From Frondihabitans peucedani (GTDB lineage: Bacteria > Actinomycetota > Actinomycetes > Actinomycetales > Microbacteriaceae), in contig NZ_BAABAU010000001.1 in the NCBI RefSeq assembly GCF_039537585.1, forward strand, positions 2,272,703 through 2,336,702: a stretch of DNA of 64,000 nt, read 5' to 3'. The position numbers and the translations under genes were made by a program. Within the stretch, counting starts at the first letter, position 1, and the number at the start of each line of letters is the position of its first letter. The notes below the pieces were generated by a model, which was not told the DNA's origin, searched no databases, and saw only the letters and a program-made list of their open reading frames with translations. Of the stretch, positions 35,736 through 45,400 are shown one piece after another.

Positions 35736-37276
35736 CGAACGGTCGTCCTTTTCGAGGTCATGCTCACCATCAGCGACTCGGGGTCTGCCTCGGCTGCGGT
35801 CAATTCATTGGTGATGGAGCCTTCGAAGATCGTGTAGATCCGGTCGGAGAGGCCGAGGAGTTCCGGGAGCTCGGAGGAGATGAGGATGACGCCCTTCCCC
35901 TGTGCTGCGAGGTCCTGGATGATGCCGTAGATCTCGAACTTCGCGCCCACGTCGATGCCGCGGGTCGGTTCGTCGAGGATCAGGAGGTCGGGGTCGGTGA
36001 ACATCCACTTCGCCAGGACGACCTTCTGCTGGTTGCCGCCGGAGAGCTTGTTCACGCCCTGGTCGACGGACGACGCCTTGGTGCGGAGGCTCCGGCGGTA
36101 GCGCTCGGAGACCTCGTACTCCTCGACGCTCGACACGACACCGTTCCGGGTGATCTTCGGCAGGCCGGCGGACACCGTCGAGCGCTTGATCGTGTCGAGG
36201 AGGTTGAGGCCGAGGGCCTTGCGGTCTTCGGAGACGTAGCCGAGGCCGTTCTTGATCGCGCGGGCGACCGTGTCGGTGCGGATCTCCTGGCCGTCCTTGT
36301 AGACCTCGCCCGACACGTAGGTGCCGTACGAGTGGCCGAAGATGCTCATCGCCAGCTCGGTGCGGCCGGCCCCCATGAGGCCGGCGAAGCCGACGATCTC
36401 GCCCTTGCGCACGAAGAAGTTCTCGTTCTTGCAGACGAGGCGCTCGGGGTCGAGGGGGTGGCGGACGGTCCAGTTGCGGACCTCGAAGAAGGTCTCGCCG
36501 ATGTTCGGCGTGCGGTCGGGGAAGCGGCTCTCGAGCGAGCGGCCCACCATCCCCCGGATGATGCGGTCCTCGTTCACGCCGTCGGCCTTGACGTCGAGGC
36601 TCTCGATCGTCTTGCCGTCGCGGAGGATCGTGATGGTGTCGGCGACCTGCTCGATCTCGTTGAGCTTGTGGCTGATCATGATCGACGTGATGCCCTTGGC
36701 CTTCAGGCCGACGATCAGGTCGAGGAGGTGCTGCGACTCCTGCTCGTTGAGCGCCGCGGTGGGCTCGTCGAGGATGAGGAGCTTGACGTCTTTGTTGAGC
36801 GCCTTGGCGATCTCGACCAGCTGCTGCTTGCCGACACCGAGCGACTTGATCTTCTGGTCGGGGTCTTCCGAGAGGCCGACGCGGGCGAGGAGGTCCTTCG
36901 CCGTGCGCTGGGCCTCGATCCAGTTGATGATGCCCCGCTTGCCCGGCTCGTTGCCGAGGAAGATGTTCTCGGTGATCGAGAGCTCGGGGATCAGCGCGAG
37001 CTCCTGGTGGATGATCACGATGCCGGCGGACTCCGACTGCTTGATGCCGGAGAACTGAGCGACCTCCGACTCGAAGACGATGTCGCCGGAGTATGTGCCG
37101 AACGGGTAGACGCCCGAGAGGACCTTCATGAGAGTCGACTTGCCTGCACCGTTCTCGCCGCAGATCGCGTGGATCTCGCCGGCCTTCACGGTCAGGTTCA
37201 CGTCGGAGAGGGCCTTCACACCGGGGAATTCCTTGGTGATCGAGCGCATCTCGAGGATGGTTGGGCCACCAGCCAT
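35732..37276 (-). CDS. mmsA: Multiple-monosaccharide ABC transporter ATP-binding protein, MmsA/GguA-like
   Basis: A 514-residue double ABC ATPase. The first domain has intact Walker [17 protein letters not shown] (about residues 39-54), signature [16 protein letters not shown] and Walker [14 protein letters not shown]. The second has the degenerate Walker [17 protein letters not shown] (about residue 300), signature [16 protein letters not shown] and Walker [15 protein letters not shown]. The asymmetry is normal for sugar importers. It is the first gene of mmsA-mmsB-chvE and is preceded by a TTGACG/TACTGT promoter overlapped by a ROK-type operator. Confidence 0.95.
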   Translation of the reverse strand: MAGGPTILEMRSITKEFPGVKALSDVNLTVKAGEIHAICGENGAGKSTLMKVLSGVYPFGTYSGDIVFESEVAQFSGIKQSESAGIVIIHQELALIPELSITENIFLGNEPGKRGIINWIEAQRTAKDLLARVGLSEDPDQKIKSLGVGKQQLVEIAKALNKDVKLLILDEPTAALNEQESQHLLDLIVGLKAKGITSIMISHKLNEIEQVADTITILRDGKTIESLDVKADGVNEDRIIRGMVGRSLESRFPDRTPNIGETFFEVRNWTVRHPLDPERLVCKNENFFVRKGEIVGFAGLMGAGRTELAMSIFGHSYGTYVSGEVYKDGQEIRTDTVARAIKNGLGYVSEDRKALGLNLLDTIKRSTVSAGLPKITRNGVVSSVEEYEVSERYRRSLRTKASSVDQGVNKLSGGNQQKVVLAKWMFTDPDLLILDEPTRGIDVGAKFEIYGIIQDLAAQGKGVILISSELPELLGLSDRIYTIFEGSITNELTAAEADPESLMVSMTSKRTTVR

Positions 37277-37356
37277 TGTGCACCGCCATTTTTCTGAGAC
37301 ATCGTTGTCGGGTCTTGCTGTTCTGCAGCCCGCGAGCTGATCAACAGCCCTGGATC

Positions 37357-37398
37357 ACAGTAGGACGATCTGACGCTGGCGTCAAAAGGTTAACGCAA
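37357..37398 (-). promoter_or_regulatory. mmsA promoter with overlapping ROK-type operator
   Basis: On the minus strand, -35 TTGACG and -10 TACTGT are 17 nt apart. A 19-bp motif covering the -35 (CGTCAAAAGGTTAACGCAA on the plus strand, 37380-37398) recurs with one change upstream of the ROK repressor gene at 38741-38759. The shared motif at both promoters is the likely repressor site. Confidence 0.8.
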
Positions 37399-37431
37399 CG
37401 AATTTGTAACGGCTTCAGGACTCTGACCCAA

Positions 37432-37443
37432 TGAGAGCGCTCA
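37432..37443. promoter_or_regulatory. LacI-type palindrome
   Basis: TGAGAGCGCTCA is a perfect 12-bp palindrome of the LacI/GalR operator type, about 80 bp upstream of the mmsA transcription start and downstream of the ROK gene. It may be a second, catabolite-type site for the operon. No LacI-family gene lies in the window. Confidence 0.5.
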
Positions 37444-37499
37444 CATCTCCTGAGCCCGACTCAGCTCCGGCAGGGGCGCGAGAACACGGAAAGCCCTGG

Positions 37500-38711
37500 T
37501 CAGATGACTCGGACGGCCGCCTGGTGGAAGACCAGGGCGGCCGCCCCGAGGGCCTCGCCGCGGTCGTCGAGGGTCGAGGCGACGATGGAGGTCGAGTCGC
37601 GGACGAGGGGCAGGACGTGGCGGGCGAACGCGCGGCCGACCGGTTCGAGCAGGATGTCGCCGAGCGAGGCGAGCGGGCCGCCGAGCACGATCACCTCGGG
37701 GCTGAGGATGCTCGCGAGGTCGCCGACGACGCGTCCGATCAGGCGGCCGGCGTCCTCGATGACGCGGAGTGCGGCCACGTCGCCTTCGAGGACCGCCTTC
37801 ACGAGGTCCTCGGTCGTGGTGATCGGCGTGACGTTCCGGAGCCGGTCGAGCATCGCCGTCGTGGAGGCCTCGGCCTCGAGGCAGCCGCGGTTGCCGCAGC
37901 GGCAGGCCTGGCCGTCGGGGACGACCTGCACGTGGCCGACCTCGCCGGTGATCCCGGTCGCGCCGTTGAAGGGCTGGCCGTTCAGGATCAGCCCCGCGCC
38001 GATCCCCGATCCGACCTTGAGGTAGACGAGATTCCGGGCCGCGCCGTGGAGGCCCCAGATCGTCTCGGCGACACTGCCGAGGTTCGCGTCGTTGTCGAGC
38101 ACCACCGGCACGCCGAGGCGGTCCTCGAGCTCGACGACCACGTCGACGAAGGCCCACTCCGCCCACACCGTGCCGATGACGGGCATCTGGTCGCGCCGGT
38201 CGATGGAGCCGGAGATGCCGACGCCCACACCGCTCAGCGCCTCCCACGAGGTGCCGGTCTGCTCGAGGAGCCGCGTCAGGATCTCCTTCGCGAGATCGAA
38301 GCCCTCGCGCGGGTCGTACTTCTGCGGCAGGACGATGTTCTCCTCGGCCGCGATCGTGTAGTCGGGGTAGACGAGCACCACCCGGAGGTGGCGGCGGCCG
38401 AACCCGATGCCGGCGGCGACGGTGCCGTTGTGGGTCAGCAGCTGGACGGAGACGGCGCGACGGCCGGAGCTCGTCGTCGGGGTCAGGCTGACGAGGCCGT
38501 TCTTGGCCATGTAGCTGACGATGTTCGAGATGGTGGCGGTGCTGAGGCCCGTACGGCGCGCCAGATCGGCCTGCGTCGACGCGCCCACCTTGACGAGGGC
38601 TTCGACGACGCGCTGCTGATTGCGCTTGCGGAGGGACGTTTGCGACCCGGGACTCGACCTGGCCGAGGGGGTCTGCCGCCGGCCCGCCATTGGGCCTTGG
38701 AGATTTGACAC
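37500..38711 (-). CDS. ROK-family transcriptional repressor (XylR-like)
   Basis: A 403-residue regulator. The N-terminal MarR-like helix-turn-helix reads RVVEALVKVGASTQADLARRTGLSTATISNIVSYMAKNGLV. The sugar-binding ROK domain has VGVGISGSIDRRDQ, the zinc motif CRCGNRGCLEAEA, and GEVGHVQVVPDGQ. It probably binds a pentose or hexose. The GTG start has an AATGAT hexamer 6 nt upstream and no Shine-Dalgarno, so it is leaderless. It lies directly upstream of the mmsAB-chvE operon on the same strand and shares its operator motif. Confidence 0.92.
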   Translation of the reverse strand: MSNLQGPMAGRRQTPSARSSPGSQTSLRKRNQQRVVEALVKVGASTQADLARRTGLSTATISNIVSYMAKNGLVSLTPTTSSGRRAVSVQLLTHNGTVAAGIGFGRRHLRVVLVYPDYTIAAEENIVLPQKYDPREGFDLAKEILTRLLEQTGTSWEALSGVGVGISGSIDRRDQMPVIGTVWAEWAFVDVVVELEDRLGVPVVLDNDANLGSVAETIWGLHGAARNLVYLKVGSGIGAGLILNGQPFNGATGITGEVGHVQVVPDGQACRCGNRGCLEAEASTTAMLDRLRNVTPITTTEDLVKAVLEGDVAALRVIEDAGRLIGRVVGDLASILSPEVIVLGGPLASLGDILLEPVGRAFARHVLPLVRDSTSIVASTLDDRGEALGAAALVFHQAAVRVI

Positions 38712-38717
38712 GCTCGA

Positions 38718-38759
38718 ATCATTGTCGCCCGATCGGGTGTCGTCAAGAGGTTAACGCAA
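38718..38759 (-). promoter_or_regulatory. ROK gene promoter with the same operator
   Basis: On the minus strand, -35 TTGACG and AATGAT are separated by 17 nt. The overlapping 19-bp motif CGTCAAGAGGTTAACGCAA (plus strand, 38741-38759) matches the one at the mmsA promoter in 18 of 19 positions, and its TTGACG has the same placement. This indicates autoregulation. Confidence 0.78.
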
Positions 38760-38773
38760 ACCGTGATCCAAAC

Positions 38774-38819
38774 GAGAAGGGCCCGAAGCGGCGTCCACGA
38801 CGTCGCTCCGGGCCCTCTC
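38774..38819 (-). terminator. phoU terminator hairpin
   Basis: A GC-rich hairpin (GAGAAGGGCCCG paired with CGGGCCCTCTC, inner GCG/CGC and GTC/GAC pairs, 3-nt loop) just downstream of the phoU stop. Confidence 0.75.
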
Positions 38820-38832
38820 GCGGGGCGCAGGA

Positions 38833-39486
38833 TCAGGCTTCGACGCCCACCCAGTCACCCGTCGCCAGGTACTGCACCTTCTTGGCGATCGAGACCGCGT
38901 GGTCGGCGAAACGCTCGTGGTAACGGCTGGCCAGGGTCGCGTCGACGGTGTCGGCGGGAGCGCCCTTCCAGGTCTCGCCGAGGACCTTGTCGAAGACGCT
39001 GAGGTGGAGCTCGTCGATGCGGTCGTCGTCGTTGCGGATCTCCTCGGCGAGGCTGACGTCCTCGGTGGTGAGGAGCTGGGTCAGCTTCCGCGCGATGGCC
39101 ACGTCGAGCTCACCGAGCTCGGTGAACGTCGGACGGAGCGACTTCGGCACGACCTTCTCGGGGAACCGGTACCGCGCGAGCTGAGCGATGTGCTCGGACA
39201 TGTCGCCCATGCGCTCGAGCGAGGCGCTGATGCGGAGGGCGCTCACCACGATCCGCAGGTCTCGGGCCACCGGCTGCTGCCGGGCCAGGATGTCGATGGC
39301 GAGCTCGTCGAGGCTGATCGCGAGCTTGTCGATCTTGTCGTCCTCGGCGATGACCTGTTCGGCGAGTCCGACGTTCGACTCGTGGAACGCCTTGGTCGCG
39401 TTCTCGATCGAGGCAGCCACGAGCGTCGAGATCTCGACGAGCCGCTCCTGCACTTCCTGGAGCTCCAGCTGGAATACCTCGCGCAT
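38833..39486 (-). CDS. phoU: Phosphate signalling regulator PhoU
   Basis: A 217-residue protein of two three-helix PhoU repeats with the metal-binding ExxxD motifs (EQVIAEDDKIDKLAISLDELAIDILARQQPVARDLR; the second repeat reads EEIRNDDDRIDELHLSVFDKVL). PhoU links the Pst transporter to the sensor kinase and keeps the Pho regulon off when phosphate is plentiful. It diverges from senX3-regX3, a common actinobacterial layout. AAGGGAC precedes the ATG. Confidence 0.95.
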   Translation of the reverse strand: MREVFQLELQEVQERLVEISTLVAASIENATKAFHESNVGLAEQVIAEDDKIDKLAISLDELAIDILARQQPVARDLRIVVSALRISASLERMGDMSEHIAQLARYRFPEKVVPKSLRPTFTELGELDVAIARKLTQLLTTEDVSLAEEIRNDDDRIDELHLSVFDKVLGETWKGAPADTVDATLASRYHERFADHAVSIAKKVQYLATGDWVGVEA

Positions 39487-39642
39487 TGTCTGGGTCGTCC
39501 CTTTCGTTTCGAGAACCCGCCTGCTCCGGCGGAAGGTCGCCCGGGCAGTGCCATCGAGCCTCCACCGCGCAGGTTAACGGACGGTGATGCCCAGGCGAAC
39601 TCTCTTCAACGTACAGGCCGCCCGACATCCGCAGCACTGGCG

Positions 39643-39664
39643 GTCCACCTGGCGTTCACTAACC
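39643..39664 (+). promoter_or_regulatory. Pho box upstream of senX3
   Basis: Two adjacent 11-nt units, GTCCACCTGGC and GTTCACTAACC, match the PhoP-type direct-repeat pattern found before pstS. They directly precede senX3 and overlap its TAACCT hexamer. Overlap with the -10 suggests feedback, possibly repression, rather than simple activation. Confidence 0.6.
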
Positions 39665-39672
39665 TGAGTCCC

Positions 39673-40827
39673 ATGTACTCCCCGTGGCTGGTGCCGCTCG
39701 CTCTGGCATCCGGCATCGTCATCGGCGCGGGACTGGTGGTCCTCATCGTCGTAGCGATCGAGCGGGGCCGGAGAGCCCGCGCGCTGAGCGACGTGACCCT
39801 CCCCGACGGCGTCGGCGCCGTCCTCGACACCCTCGACTCGGCCGGCTTCGTGGTCGACCCCTCCAACAACGTGCAGAAGGCCTCCGCGATGGCGATCGCC
39901 ACCGGCCTGGTCGCCGCCCAGCAGGTGGTCCACCCCGAGGTCGTCGCCCTCGTCGAGCGTGCGCGCGACGAAGACCACCCGGTCTCGGAGGAGCTGCAGC
40001 TGGCGAGGAGCCTCCGCGAGGAGACGAACCTCAGGATGCTCGTCCGCGCCTCCCGCCTCGGCTCCCGCTACGTCGTGGTCCTGGCTGAGGACCACACCGA
40101 GACGCACCGGCTCGAGGAGGTCCGTCGAGACTTCGTCGCCAACATCAGTCACGAGCTGAAGACGCCGATCGGGGCGGTCGGCCTGCTGGCGGAGGCTCTC
40201 GAGTCGGCGTCCGACGATCCTGATCAGGTCCGCTACTTCGCCAAGAGCCTCACCCGGGAGTCGCTGCGCCTCGGCCGGCTCACCCAGGACATCATCGAGC
40301 TCTCGCGCCTGCAGTCGGCCGACCCGCTGACCGAGCCGTCGCTCGTCGACGTGCGGAGCGTCATCAACTCCGCCGTCGAGCGCAACCGGGTGGAGGCCGA
40401 GGCCCGCGGCATCGAGATCGTCGTCCGCGGCGGCAAGCACGCGTCGGTCGTCGGCGACGCCGACATGCTCGCGGTGGCTGTCCACAACCTCGTGGCCAAC
40501 GCGGTGCACTATTCGCCCGACGGCTCCAGGATCGGCATCGGCGCCGCGGTCACCGACCACGGGATCGTCGAGATCGCCGTCACCGACCAGGGCGACGGCA
40601 TCTCGGAGGCCGACCGCGACCGCATCTTCGAGCGCTTCTACCGCGTCGACCCGGCCCGCTCCCGGCGGACGGGCGGCACCGGTCTCGGCCTCGCCATCGT
40701 CAAGCACGTCGTGCAGAACCACGGCGGCGACATCCGCCTGTGGTCGCAGCTCGGCTCCGGCTCCACCTTCACCATCCGACTTCCCGAGGCCTCGACGGCC
40801 TCGGTCCCCGTCCGAGGAGAGAACTGA
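39673..40827 (+). CDS. senX3: Phosphate sensor histidine kinase SenX3/PhoR
   Basis: A 384-residue membrane kinase. One or two N-terminal membrane helices (LVPLALASGIVIGAGLVVLIVVAIE) are followed by a PAS-like region, the HisKA domain RRDFVANISHELKTPIGAVGLLAEAL and the HATPase domain with NLVANAVHYSPDG, VTDQGDGISEADRDRIFERFYRVD and GTGLGLAIVKHVV. Topology and neighbours match SenX3/PhoR. It is 2 bases upstream of its response regulator. TAACCT ends 7 nt before the ATG, indicating a leaderless mRNA. Confidence 0.94.
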   Translation: MYSPWLVPLALASGIVIGAGLVVLIVVAIERGRRARALSDVTLPDGVGAVLDTLDSAGFVVDPSNNVQKASAMAIATGLVAAQQVVHPEVVALVERARDEDHPVSEELQLARSLREETNLRMLVRASRLGSRYVVVLAEDHTETHRLEEVRRDFVANISHELKTPIGAVGLLAEALESASDDPDQVRYFAKSLTRESLRLGRLTQDIIELSRLQSADPLTEPSLVDVRSVINSAVERNRVEAEARGIEIVVRGGKHASVVGDADMLAVAVHNLVANAVHYSPDGSRIGIGAAVTDHGIVEIAVTDQGDGISEADRDRIFERFYRVDPARSRRTGGTGLGLAIVKHVVQNHGGDIRLWSQLGSGSTFTIRLPEASTASVPVRGEN

Positions 40828-40829
40828 GA

Positions 40830-41510
40830 ATGACCCACATCCTTATCGTCGAAGACGAAGAGTCCCTGTCGGAGCCCCTGGCCTTCATCCTGGAGCGCGA
40901 GGGCTACCAGGTCTCGGTGGCCGACGACGGGCCGAAGGCCCTCACCACCTTCGACCGCGACGGCGCCGACCTGGTGCTGCTCGACCTGATGCTCCCGGGC
41001 CTGCCGGGCACCGAGGTCTGCCGCGAGCTCCGCAACCGGTCGCAGGTGCCGATCGTCATGCTGACCGCGAAAGACAGCGAGGTGGACATCGTCGTGGGGC
41101 TCGAGCTCGGCGCCGACGACTACGTCACCAAGCCGTACTCGACGCGCGAGCTGCTCGCCCGCATCCGCGCCGTGCTCCGCCGCCGCGTCGACCTGGAGGA
41201 GCTGAGCGACGCGATCCTCACGGCCGGCGAGATCTCGATGGACGTCGAGCGCCACGTCGTCACCGTCCGCGGGAAGGACATCGCGATGCCGCTCAAGGAG
41301 TTCGAGCTGCTCGAGCTGCTGATGCGCAACGCCGGCCGCGTGCTGACGCGCGGTCAGCTCATCGACCGGGTCTGGGGCTCGGACTACTTCGGCGACACCA
41401 AGACGCTCGACGTGCACATCAAGCGCATCCGCTCCAAGATCGAGACGACGCCGTCGGAGCCGGTCGCCCTCGTGACGGTGCGCGGCCTCGGCTATCGCAT
41501 CGAGGCCTGA
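40830..41510 (+). CDS. regX3: Phosphate response regulator RegX3/PhoP
   Basis: A 226-residue OmpR-family regulator. The receiver has EDEESLSEPL, the phospho-Asp in LVLLDLMLPGLPG, Thr and Lys at MLTAKD and VTKPYS. The winged-helix domain reads MPLKEFELLELLMRNAGRVLTRGQLIDRVWGSDYFGDTKTLDVHIKRIRSKI. It should bind the 11-bp GTTCACC repeats before pstS and senX3. A bidirectional terminator follows. Confidence 0.95.
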   Translation: MTHILIVEDEESLSEPLAFILEREGYQVSVADDGPKALTTFDRDGADLVLLDLMLPGLPGTEVCRELRNRSQVPIVMLTAKDSEVDIVVGLELGADDYVTKPYSTRELLARIRAVLRRRVDLEELSDAILTAGEISMDVERHVVTVRGKDIAMPLKEFELLELLMRNAGRVLTRGQLIDRVWGSDYFGDTKTLDVHIKRIRSKIETTPSEPVALVTVRGLGYRIEA

Positions 41511-41548
41511 TCCTGCCGGTCGCGCGTCAGCGCTCGGCCCGTTCAGCA

Positions 41549-41582
41549 CGAAGGCCCCCGATCCGAGGATCAGGGGCCTTCG
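41549..41582. terminator. Bidirectional terminator after regX3
   Basis: The stem CGAAGGCCCC paired with GGGGCCTTCG has an inner GATCC/GGATC pairing and lies between convergent genes. Its outer sequence is the same CGAAGGCCCC/GGGGCCTTCG as the terminator at 12292-12328. Confidence 0.82.
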
Positions 41583-41599
41583 AGCGTTCGCGGGGACTG

Positions 41600-42151
41600 C
41601 TAGCCCGCGGGGGTCGTCCGGGTGCCGGTCGGCTCGGCCGACGACGAGTCGGTCGGGACGCTCGTCTGCGTCGGGACCGGCGACGGCAGCAGCGTCTTGT
41701 ACTCGTCGAGCGAGCCGTCGAGGACCGGCACCTTGAAGCTTTTGCCCTGGGCGTCGCCGTACTGGAGGTAGACCTTCAGGAGCGAGCCGGGCTGCTTGCC
41801 GATGCCGTTGAGGAGGGCCTGCTGGTCGCCACCGGTGGTGCCGCGGCGGGTCTCGCCGTTGGCGGCCACCGGGATGCTCACGGTCTTGGGGGAGCCGAAC
41901 GAGTCGTACTGGACCTTGAGGGTGCGCGCGGTGTCGCTGTCGTTGAGGACGGTGACGCTGAGGCTGGCCGCGTCGCCGTTGTCGGTGAAGACCATGGCGT
42001 TCCGGACCTGGAGCGAACCGACGTTGGTGCTGAACCCGTCGCTCGCGTCGTACTTCTCGGTGGTGGTCTGGGGGCTGATGAAGTTGCAGCCCGCGGTGAG
42101 GACCATCACGGCTCCGGCCAGAACGACGGTTGCCGTGGTGCGTGCTCTCAC
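41600..42151 (-). CDS. Conserved actinobacterial lipoprotein
   Basis: A 183-residue exported lipoprotein. The signal peptide ends VLTAGC (Cys near residue 22). The mature part is an immunoglobulin-like beta domain ([43 protein letters not shown]) resembling DUF4352/CopC-type folds. A Ser/Thr/Pro-rich C-terminal tail follows. Homologues in this group are sometimes misnamed DNA modification methylase, but no methyltransferase motif exists. The GTG follows GGAGG. Confidence 0.8.
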   Translation of the reverse strand: MRARTTATVVLAGAVMVLTAGCNFISPQTTTEKYDASDGFSTNVGSLQVRNAMVFTDNGDAASLSVTVLNDSDTARTLKVQYDSFGSPKTVSIPVAANGETRRGTTGGDQQALLNGIGKQPGSLLKVYLQYGDAQGKSFKVPVLDGSLDEYKTLLPSPVPTQTSVPTDSSSAEPTGTRTTPAG

Positions 42152-42286
42152 AGGGTCCTCCAGAGGGGTTCGATATGCCCTTCAAGCCTAGCCCAGACTG
42201 GCCAGGCCAGTCGTCACGGGACACCTCCGCCAGAGGCTCCGGAGGGGGCGGCGTGGTAATCTGGCGGCCCCAGAACGGAGCCGCGC

Positions 42287-42775
42287 ATGAACTTCGAGGT
42301 CGGCCAGACGGTCGTCTATCCCCACCACGGCGCCGCCGAGATCACGGCGATGAAGACCCGGGTGATCAAGGGCACCGAGAAGCTCTATCTGACGCTCAAG
42401 GTGACGCAGGGCGATCTGGTCATCGAGGTGCCGGCCGAGAACGTCGACCTCGTCGGAGTCCGCGACGTCATCGGGCACGAGGGCGTCGAGGCCGTCTTCG
42501 ACGTGCTGCGGGCGCCGTTCACCGAGGAGCCCACCAACTGGTCGAGGCGCTACAAGGCGAACCTCGAGAAGCTCGCGTCGGGCGACGTCATCAAGGTGTC
42601 CGAGGTCGTCCGCGACCTGTGGCGGCGAGACCAGGTTCAAGACAAGGGGCTGTCGGCGGGCGAGAAGCGGATGCTCGCCAAGGCCAGGCAGATCCTGGTC
42701 TCCGAGCTCGCGCTCGCGGAAGACACCGACGAGGCGAAGGCCGAGACCGTGCTCGACGAGGTCCTCGCATCGTAG
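42287..42775 (+). CDS. carD: RNA polymerase-binding transcription factor CarD
   Basis: A 162-residue CarD. The N-terminal RNAP-interacting Tudor-like domain begins [27 protein letters not shown]. The C-terminal helical DNA-contacting domain contains [61 protein letters not shown] with the conserved Trp. It stabilises open complexes at rRNA and housekeeping promoters. GGAG is 6 nt before the ATG. The stop lies inside the start of ispDF, the conserved carD-ispD arrangement. Confidence 0.96.
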   Translation: MNFEVGQTVVYPHHGAAEITAMKTRVIKGTEKLYLTLKVTQGDLVIEVPAENVDLVGVRDVIGHEGVEAVFDVLRAPFTEEPTNWSRRYKANLEKLASGDVIKVSEVVRDLWRRDQVQDKGLSAGEKRMLAKARQILVSELALAEDTDEAKAETVLDEVLAS

Positions 42776-43938
42776 AGCCGACCCGCGCCGTCGTCATCGT
42801 GGCGGCCGGCAGCGGCACCCGACTGGCCGCAGGCCGCCCCAAGGCGTTCGTCGAGGTCGACGGCCACACGATCCTCGAGCGGTCGCTGCGTCCGATCCTG
42901 CTGTCGTCGACCCCGTGGCAGATCGTCGTCGTCGTCCCCGCCGAGCTGGTCGACGAGGCCGCGGCTCTCGTCCCCTCGCGGGCGGCCGGCTTCGTCTCCG
43001 TCGTCGCGGGAGCCACGACCCGGCAGGGGTCCGTCGCAGCCGGCCTCGCCGCGGTCGAGCCGGGCGTCGAGACCGTCCTCGTGCACGACAGCGCACGCTG
43101 CTTCACGCCGACGGCCCAGTTCGAGCTCGTCGCCGAGACCGTGGAGCGGCTCGGGCACGGCGTCGTCCCCGGGCTGCCGGTCAGCGACACCATCAAGCGC
43201 GTCGACGCGGGCGGCTCGGTCACGGCGACCGTCGACCGCTCGGAGCTCGTCGCCATGCAGACGCCGCAGGGCTTCCCGCGCCGCGCACTCGACGAGGCCT
43301 ACGCCGCAGCGACGGAGGAGCACACCGACGACGCCGCGCTCTTCGCCCTCGCCGGCCACGAGGTGACGGTCGTCCCGGGCGCCTCCGAGGCCTTCAAGAT
43401 CACCACCCCGTGGGATCTCGCACGAGCCGAGATGCTCGCGGGCGACGGTCGCCCTCGCGCGACGCCGCTCCGCACGGGTGTCGGGATCGACGTGCACGGC
43501 TTCGACGCCGAGCAGCCGCTCCGGCTCGGCACCCTCGACTGGCCGGGCGAGGCCGGGCTCGCCGGGCACAGCGACGGCGACGCCGTGGCGCACGCCCTGG
43601 TCGATGCGCTCCTCTCCGCGGCGGGTCTCGGCGACATCGGCTCCCGCTTCGGCACCGCCGACCCGCGGTACGCCGGTGCCTCGGGCGAGGTGTTCCTCAC
43701 CGCCACCCGCGCGATCCTCGACGAGGCCGGCGCCCGCATCGTCAACGCCGCCGTGCAGGTCGTCGGCAACCGGCCCCGTCTCGCGGCCCGGCGGTCCGCG
43801 ATGGAGGAGGCGCTGTCGATCCTGCTCGGTGCTCCGGTCTCGGTCTCGGCGACCACCACCGACGGCCTCGGCTTCACCGGGCGCGGCGAGGGCGTCACCG
43901 TGATCGCGACGGCGCTGGTCGAGGTCGCGGCGGCCTAG
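42769..43938 (+). CDS. ispDF: Bifunctional IspDF (MEP-pathway cytidylyltransferase/cyclase) with apparent ATC start
   Basis: One frame encodes both enzymes. IspD comes first ([56 protein letters not shown]). IspF follows ([65 protein letters not shown]). They make CDP-methylerythritol and its cyclodiphosphate for isoprenoids. No ATG, GTG or TTG lies in frame before the first beta strand. ATC at 42769, 7 nt after GAGG and overlapping the carD end, gives the expected N-terminus (389 residues). The first canonical start, GTG at 42799, would remove strand 1. Confidence 0.9.
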   Translation: MVEPTRAVVIVAAGSGTRLAAGRPKAFVEVDGHTILERSLRPILLSSTPWQIVVVVPAELVDEAAALVPSRAAGFVSVVAGATTRQGSVAAGLAAVEPGVETVLVHDSARCFTPTAQFELVAETVERLGHGVVPGLPVSDTIKRVDAGGSVTATVDRSELVAMQTPQGFPRRALDEAYAAATEEHTDDAALFALAGHEVTVVPGASEAFKITTPWDLARAEMLAGDGRPRATPLRTGVGIDVHGFDAEQPLRLGTLDWPGEAGLAGHSDGDAVAHALVDALLSAAGLGDIGSRFGTADPRYAGASGEVFLTATRAILDEAGARIVNAAVQVVGNRPRLAARRSAMEEALSILLGAPVSVSATTTDGLGFTGRGEGVTVIATALVEVAAA

Positions 43939-43981
43939 CCCCGGCGGGAGCGCCGCGCACGCCGCCGCCTACACTGTGTCG

Positions 43982-45400
43982 GTGACCATTCGCCTCTACG
44001 ACTCCCGCACGCAGTCGACCGACGACTTCGTCCCGCTCGTCGAGGGCAGGGTCGGCCTCTACGTCTGCGGCCCCACGGTGCAGTCGTCCCCGCACATCGG
44101 CCACCTCCGTTCCGCCCTGGTCTACGACCTGTGGCGCCGCTGGTTCACCTACCGCGGCCTCGACGTGACGCTGGTCCGGAACGTCACCGACATCGACGAC
44201 AAGATCCTGGACCTGGCCGGCGAGACGAACGAGGAGTGGTGGGCGCGGGCCTACCGCTACGAGCTCGAGTTCTCCGCCGGCTACCGGGCCCTCGGCATCC
44301 TGCCCCCCACCTACGAGCCGCGCGCGACGGCCAGCGTCACCGAGATGCAGGCCATCGTGCAGACGCTCATCGAGCGCGGCCACGCGTATCCTGCGCCGGA
44401 CGACTCCGGTGACGTCTACTTCGACACGCGCTCCTGGCCCGAGTACGGCGCCCTGACCCATCAGAGGCTCGACGACATGGCGTCCGCCACCGACGCCGAC
44501 CCCCGCGGCAAGCGCGACCCCCGCGACTTCGCCCTCTGGAAGGGCACCAAGGAGGGCGAGCCGGCCTCGGCCAGCTGGGCTTCGCCCTGGGGCCCCGGCC
44601 GCCCGGGCTGGCACATCGAGTGCTCCGCGATGTCGAAGCGCTACCTCGGCGCGGAGTTCGACATCCACGGCGGCGGCCTCGACCTGCGCTTCCCGCACCA
44701 CGAGAACGAGCTCGCCCAGTCGACCGCCGCGGGCGACGCGTTCGCCCGGCACTGGCTGCACAACGGACTCGTCAACGTCGAGGGCCAGAAGATGTCCAAG
44801 TCGCTCGGCAACTCGATCTTCGCCTCCGAGTTCCTCGCGCTGGCCCGGCCGATCGTGGTCCGCTACTTCCTCGGAGCCGCGCACTACCGCTCGACCATCG
44901 ACTACCACGACGGCGCGCTCGACGAGGCCGAGGCCGCCCTCGACCGCATCGAGGCCTTCGTCTCGCGGGCGTCGCGTCGCCTCGCCGAGACCCGGTTCGC
45001 CGGCGTCGGCTCGCGCGACGTGCCCGAGTCGTTCGCCGAGGCGATGGACGACGACCTCAACGTGCCCCAGGCCCTCGCCGTCCTGCACGACACCGTCCGG
45101 CGGGGCAACGCGGCCCTCGACGACGACGATCTCGACACCGCCGCCCGCGAGTGGCAGCACACCCTCGCGATGGTCACCGTCCTCGGCATCGACCCGTTCG
45201 CTCCCGAGTGGCGCGACGGAGCCGACGGCGCCGCCCAGGCCGCGCTCGGTACGCTCGTCGACAAGCTCCTCGAGGCGCGTCAGAGCGCCCGCGAGGCGAA
45301 AGACTTCTCGAACGCCGACCGCATCCGCGCCGACCTGGCCGCTGCGGGCATCACCATCGAAGACACCTCGACCGGACCGCATTGGAGCCTGGAATCGTGA
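43982..45400 (+). CDS. cysS: Cysteinyl-tRNA synthetase
   Basis: A 472-residue class I synthetase charging tRNA-Cys. It has the zinc-site Cys in LYVCGPTVQ, the HIGH-type motif [13 protein letters not shown], the second zinc ligands in WHIECSAMS and [11 protein letters not shown], and KMSKSLGN. A few residues could be read earlier from GTG 43976, but TACACT ends 6 nt before this GTG, the standard leaderless spacing here. It is 43 bases after ispDF and overlaps rlmB. Confidence 0.95.
   Translation: MTIRLYDSRTQSTDDFVPLVEGRVGLYVCGPTVQSSPHIGHLRSALVYDLWRRWFTYRGLDVTLVRNVTDIDDKILDLAGETNEEWWARAYRYELEFSAGYRALGILPPTYEPRATASVTEMQAIVQTLIERGHAYPAPDDSGDVYFDTRSWPEYGALTHQRLDDMASATDADPRGKRDPRDFALWKGTKEGEPASASWASPWGPGRPGWHIECSAMSKRYLGAEFDIHGGGLDLRFPHHENELAQSTAAGDAFARHWLHNGLVNVEGQKMSKSLGNSIFASEFLALARPIVVRYFLGAAHYRSTIDYHDGALDEAEAALDRIEAFVSRASRRLAETRFAGVGSRDVPESFAEAMDDDLNVPQALAVLHDTVRRGNAALDDDDLDTAAREWQHTLAMVTVLGIDPFAPEWRDGADGAAQAALGTLVDKLLEARQSAREAKDFSNADRIRADLAAAGITIEDTSTGPHWSLES

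Noticed and set aside
41600..42151. DNA modification methylase annotation used for similar lipoproteins
   Set aside because: No SAM-binding or catalytic motif; it has a lipobox and a beta-rich exported domain.
42130..42768. CarD-region fusion to IspDF in one frame
   Set aside because: The upstream part is out of frame with the real carD and reads as low-complexity Arg/Gly; only the part from about 42769 aligns with IspD.
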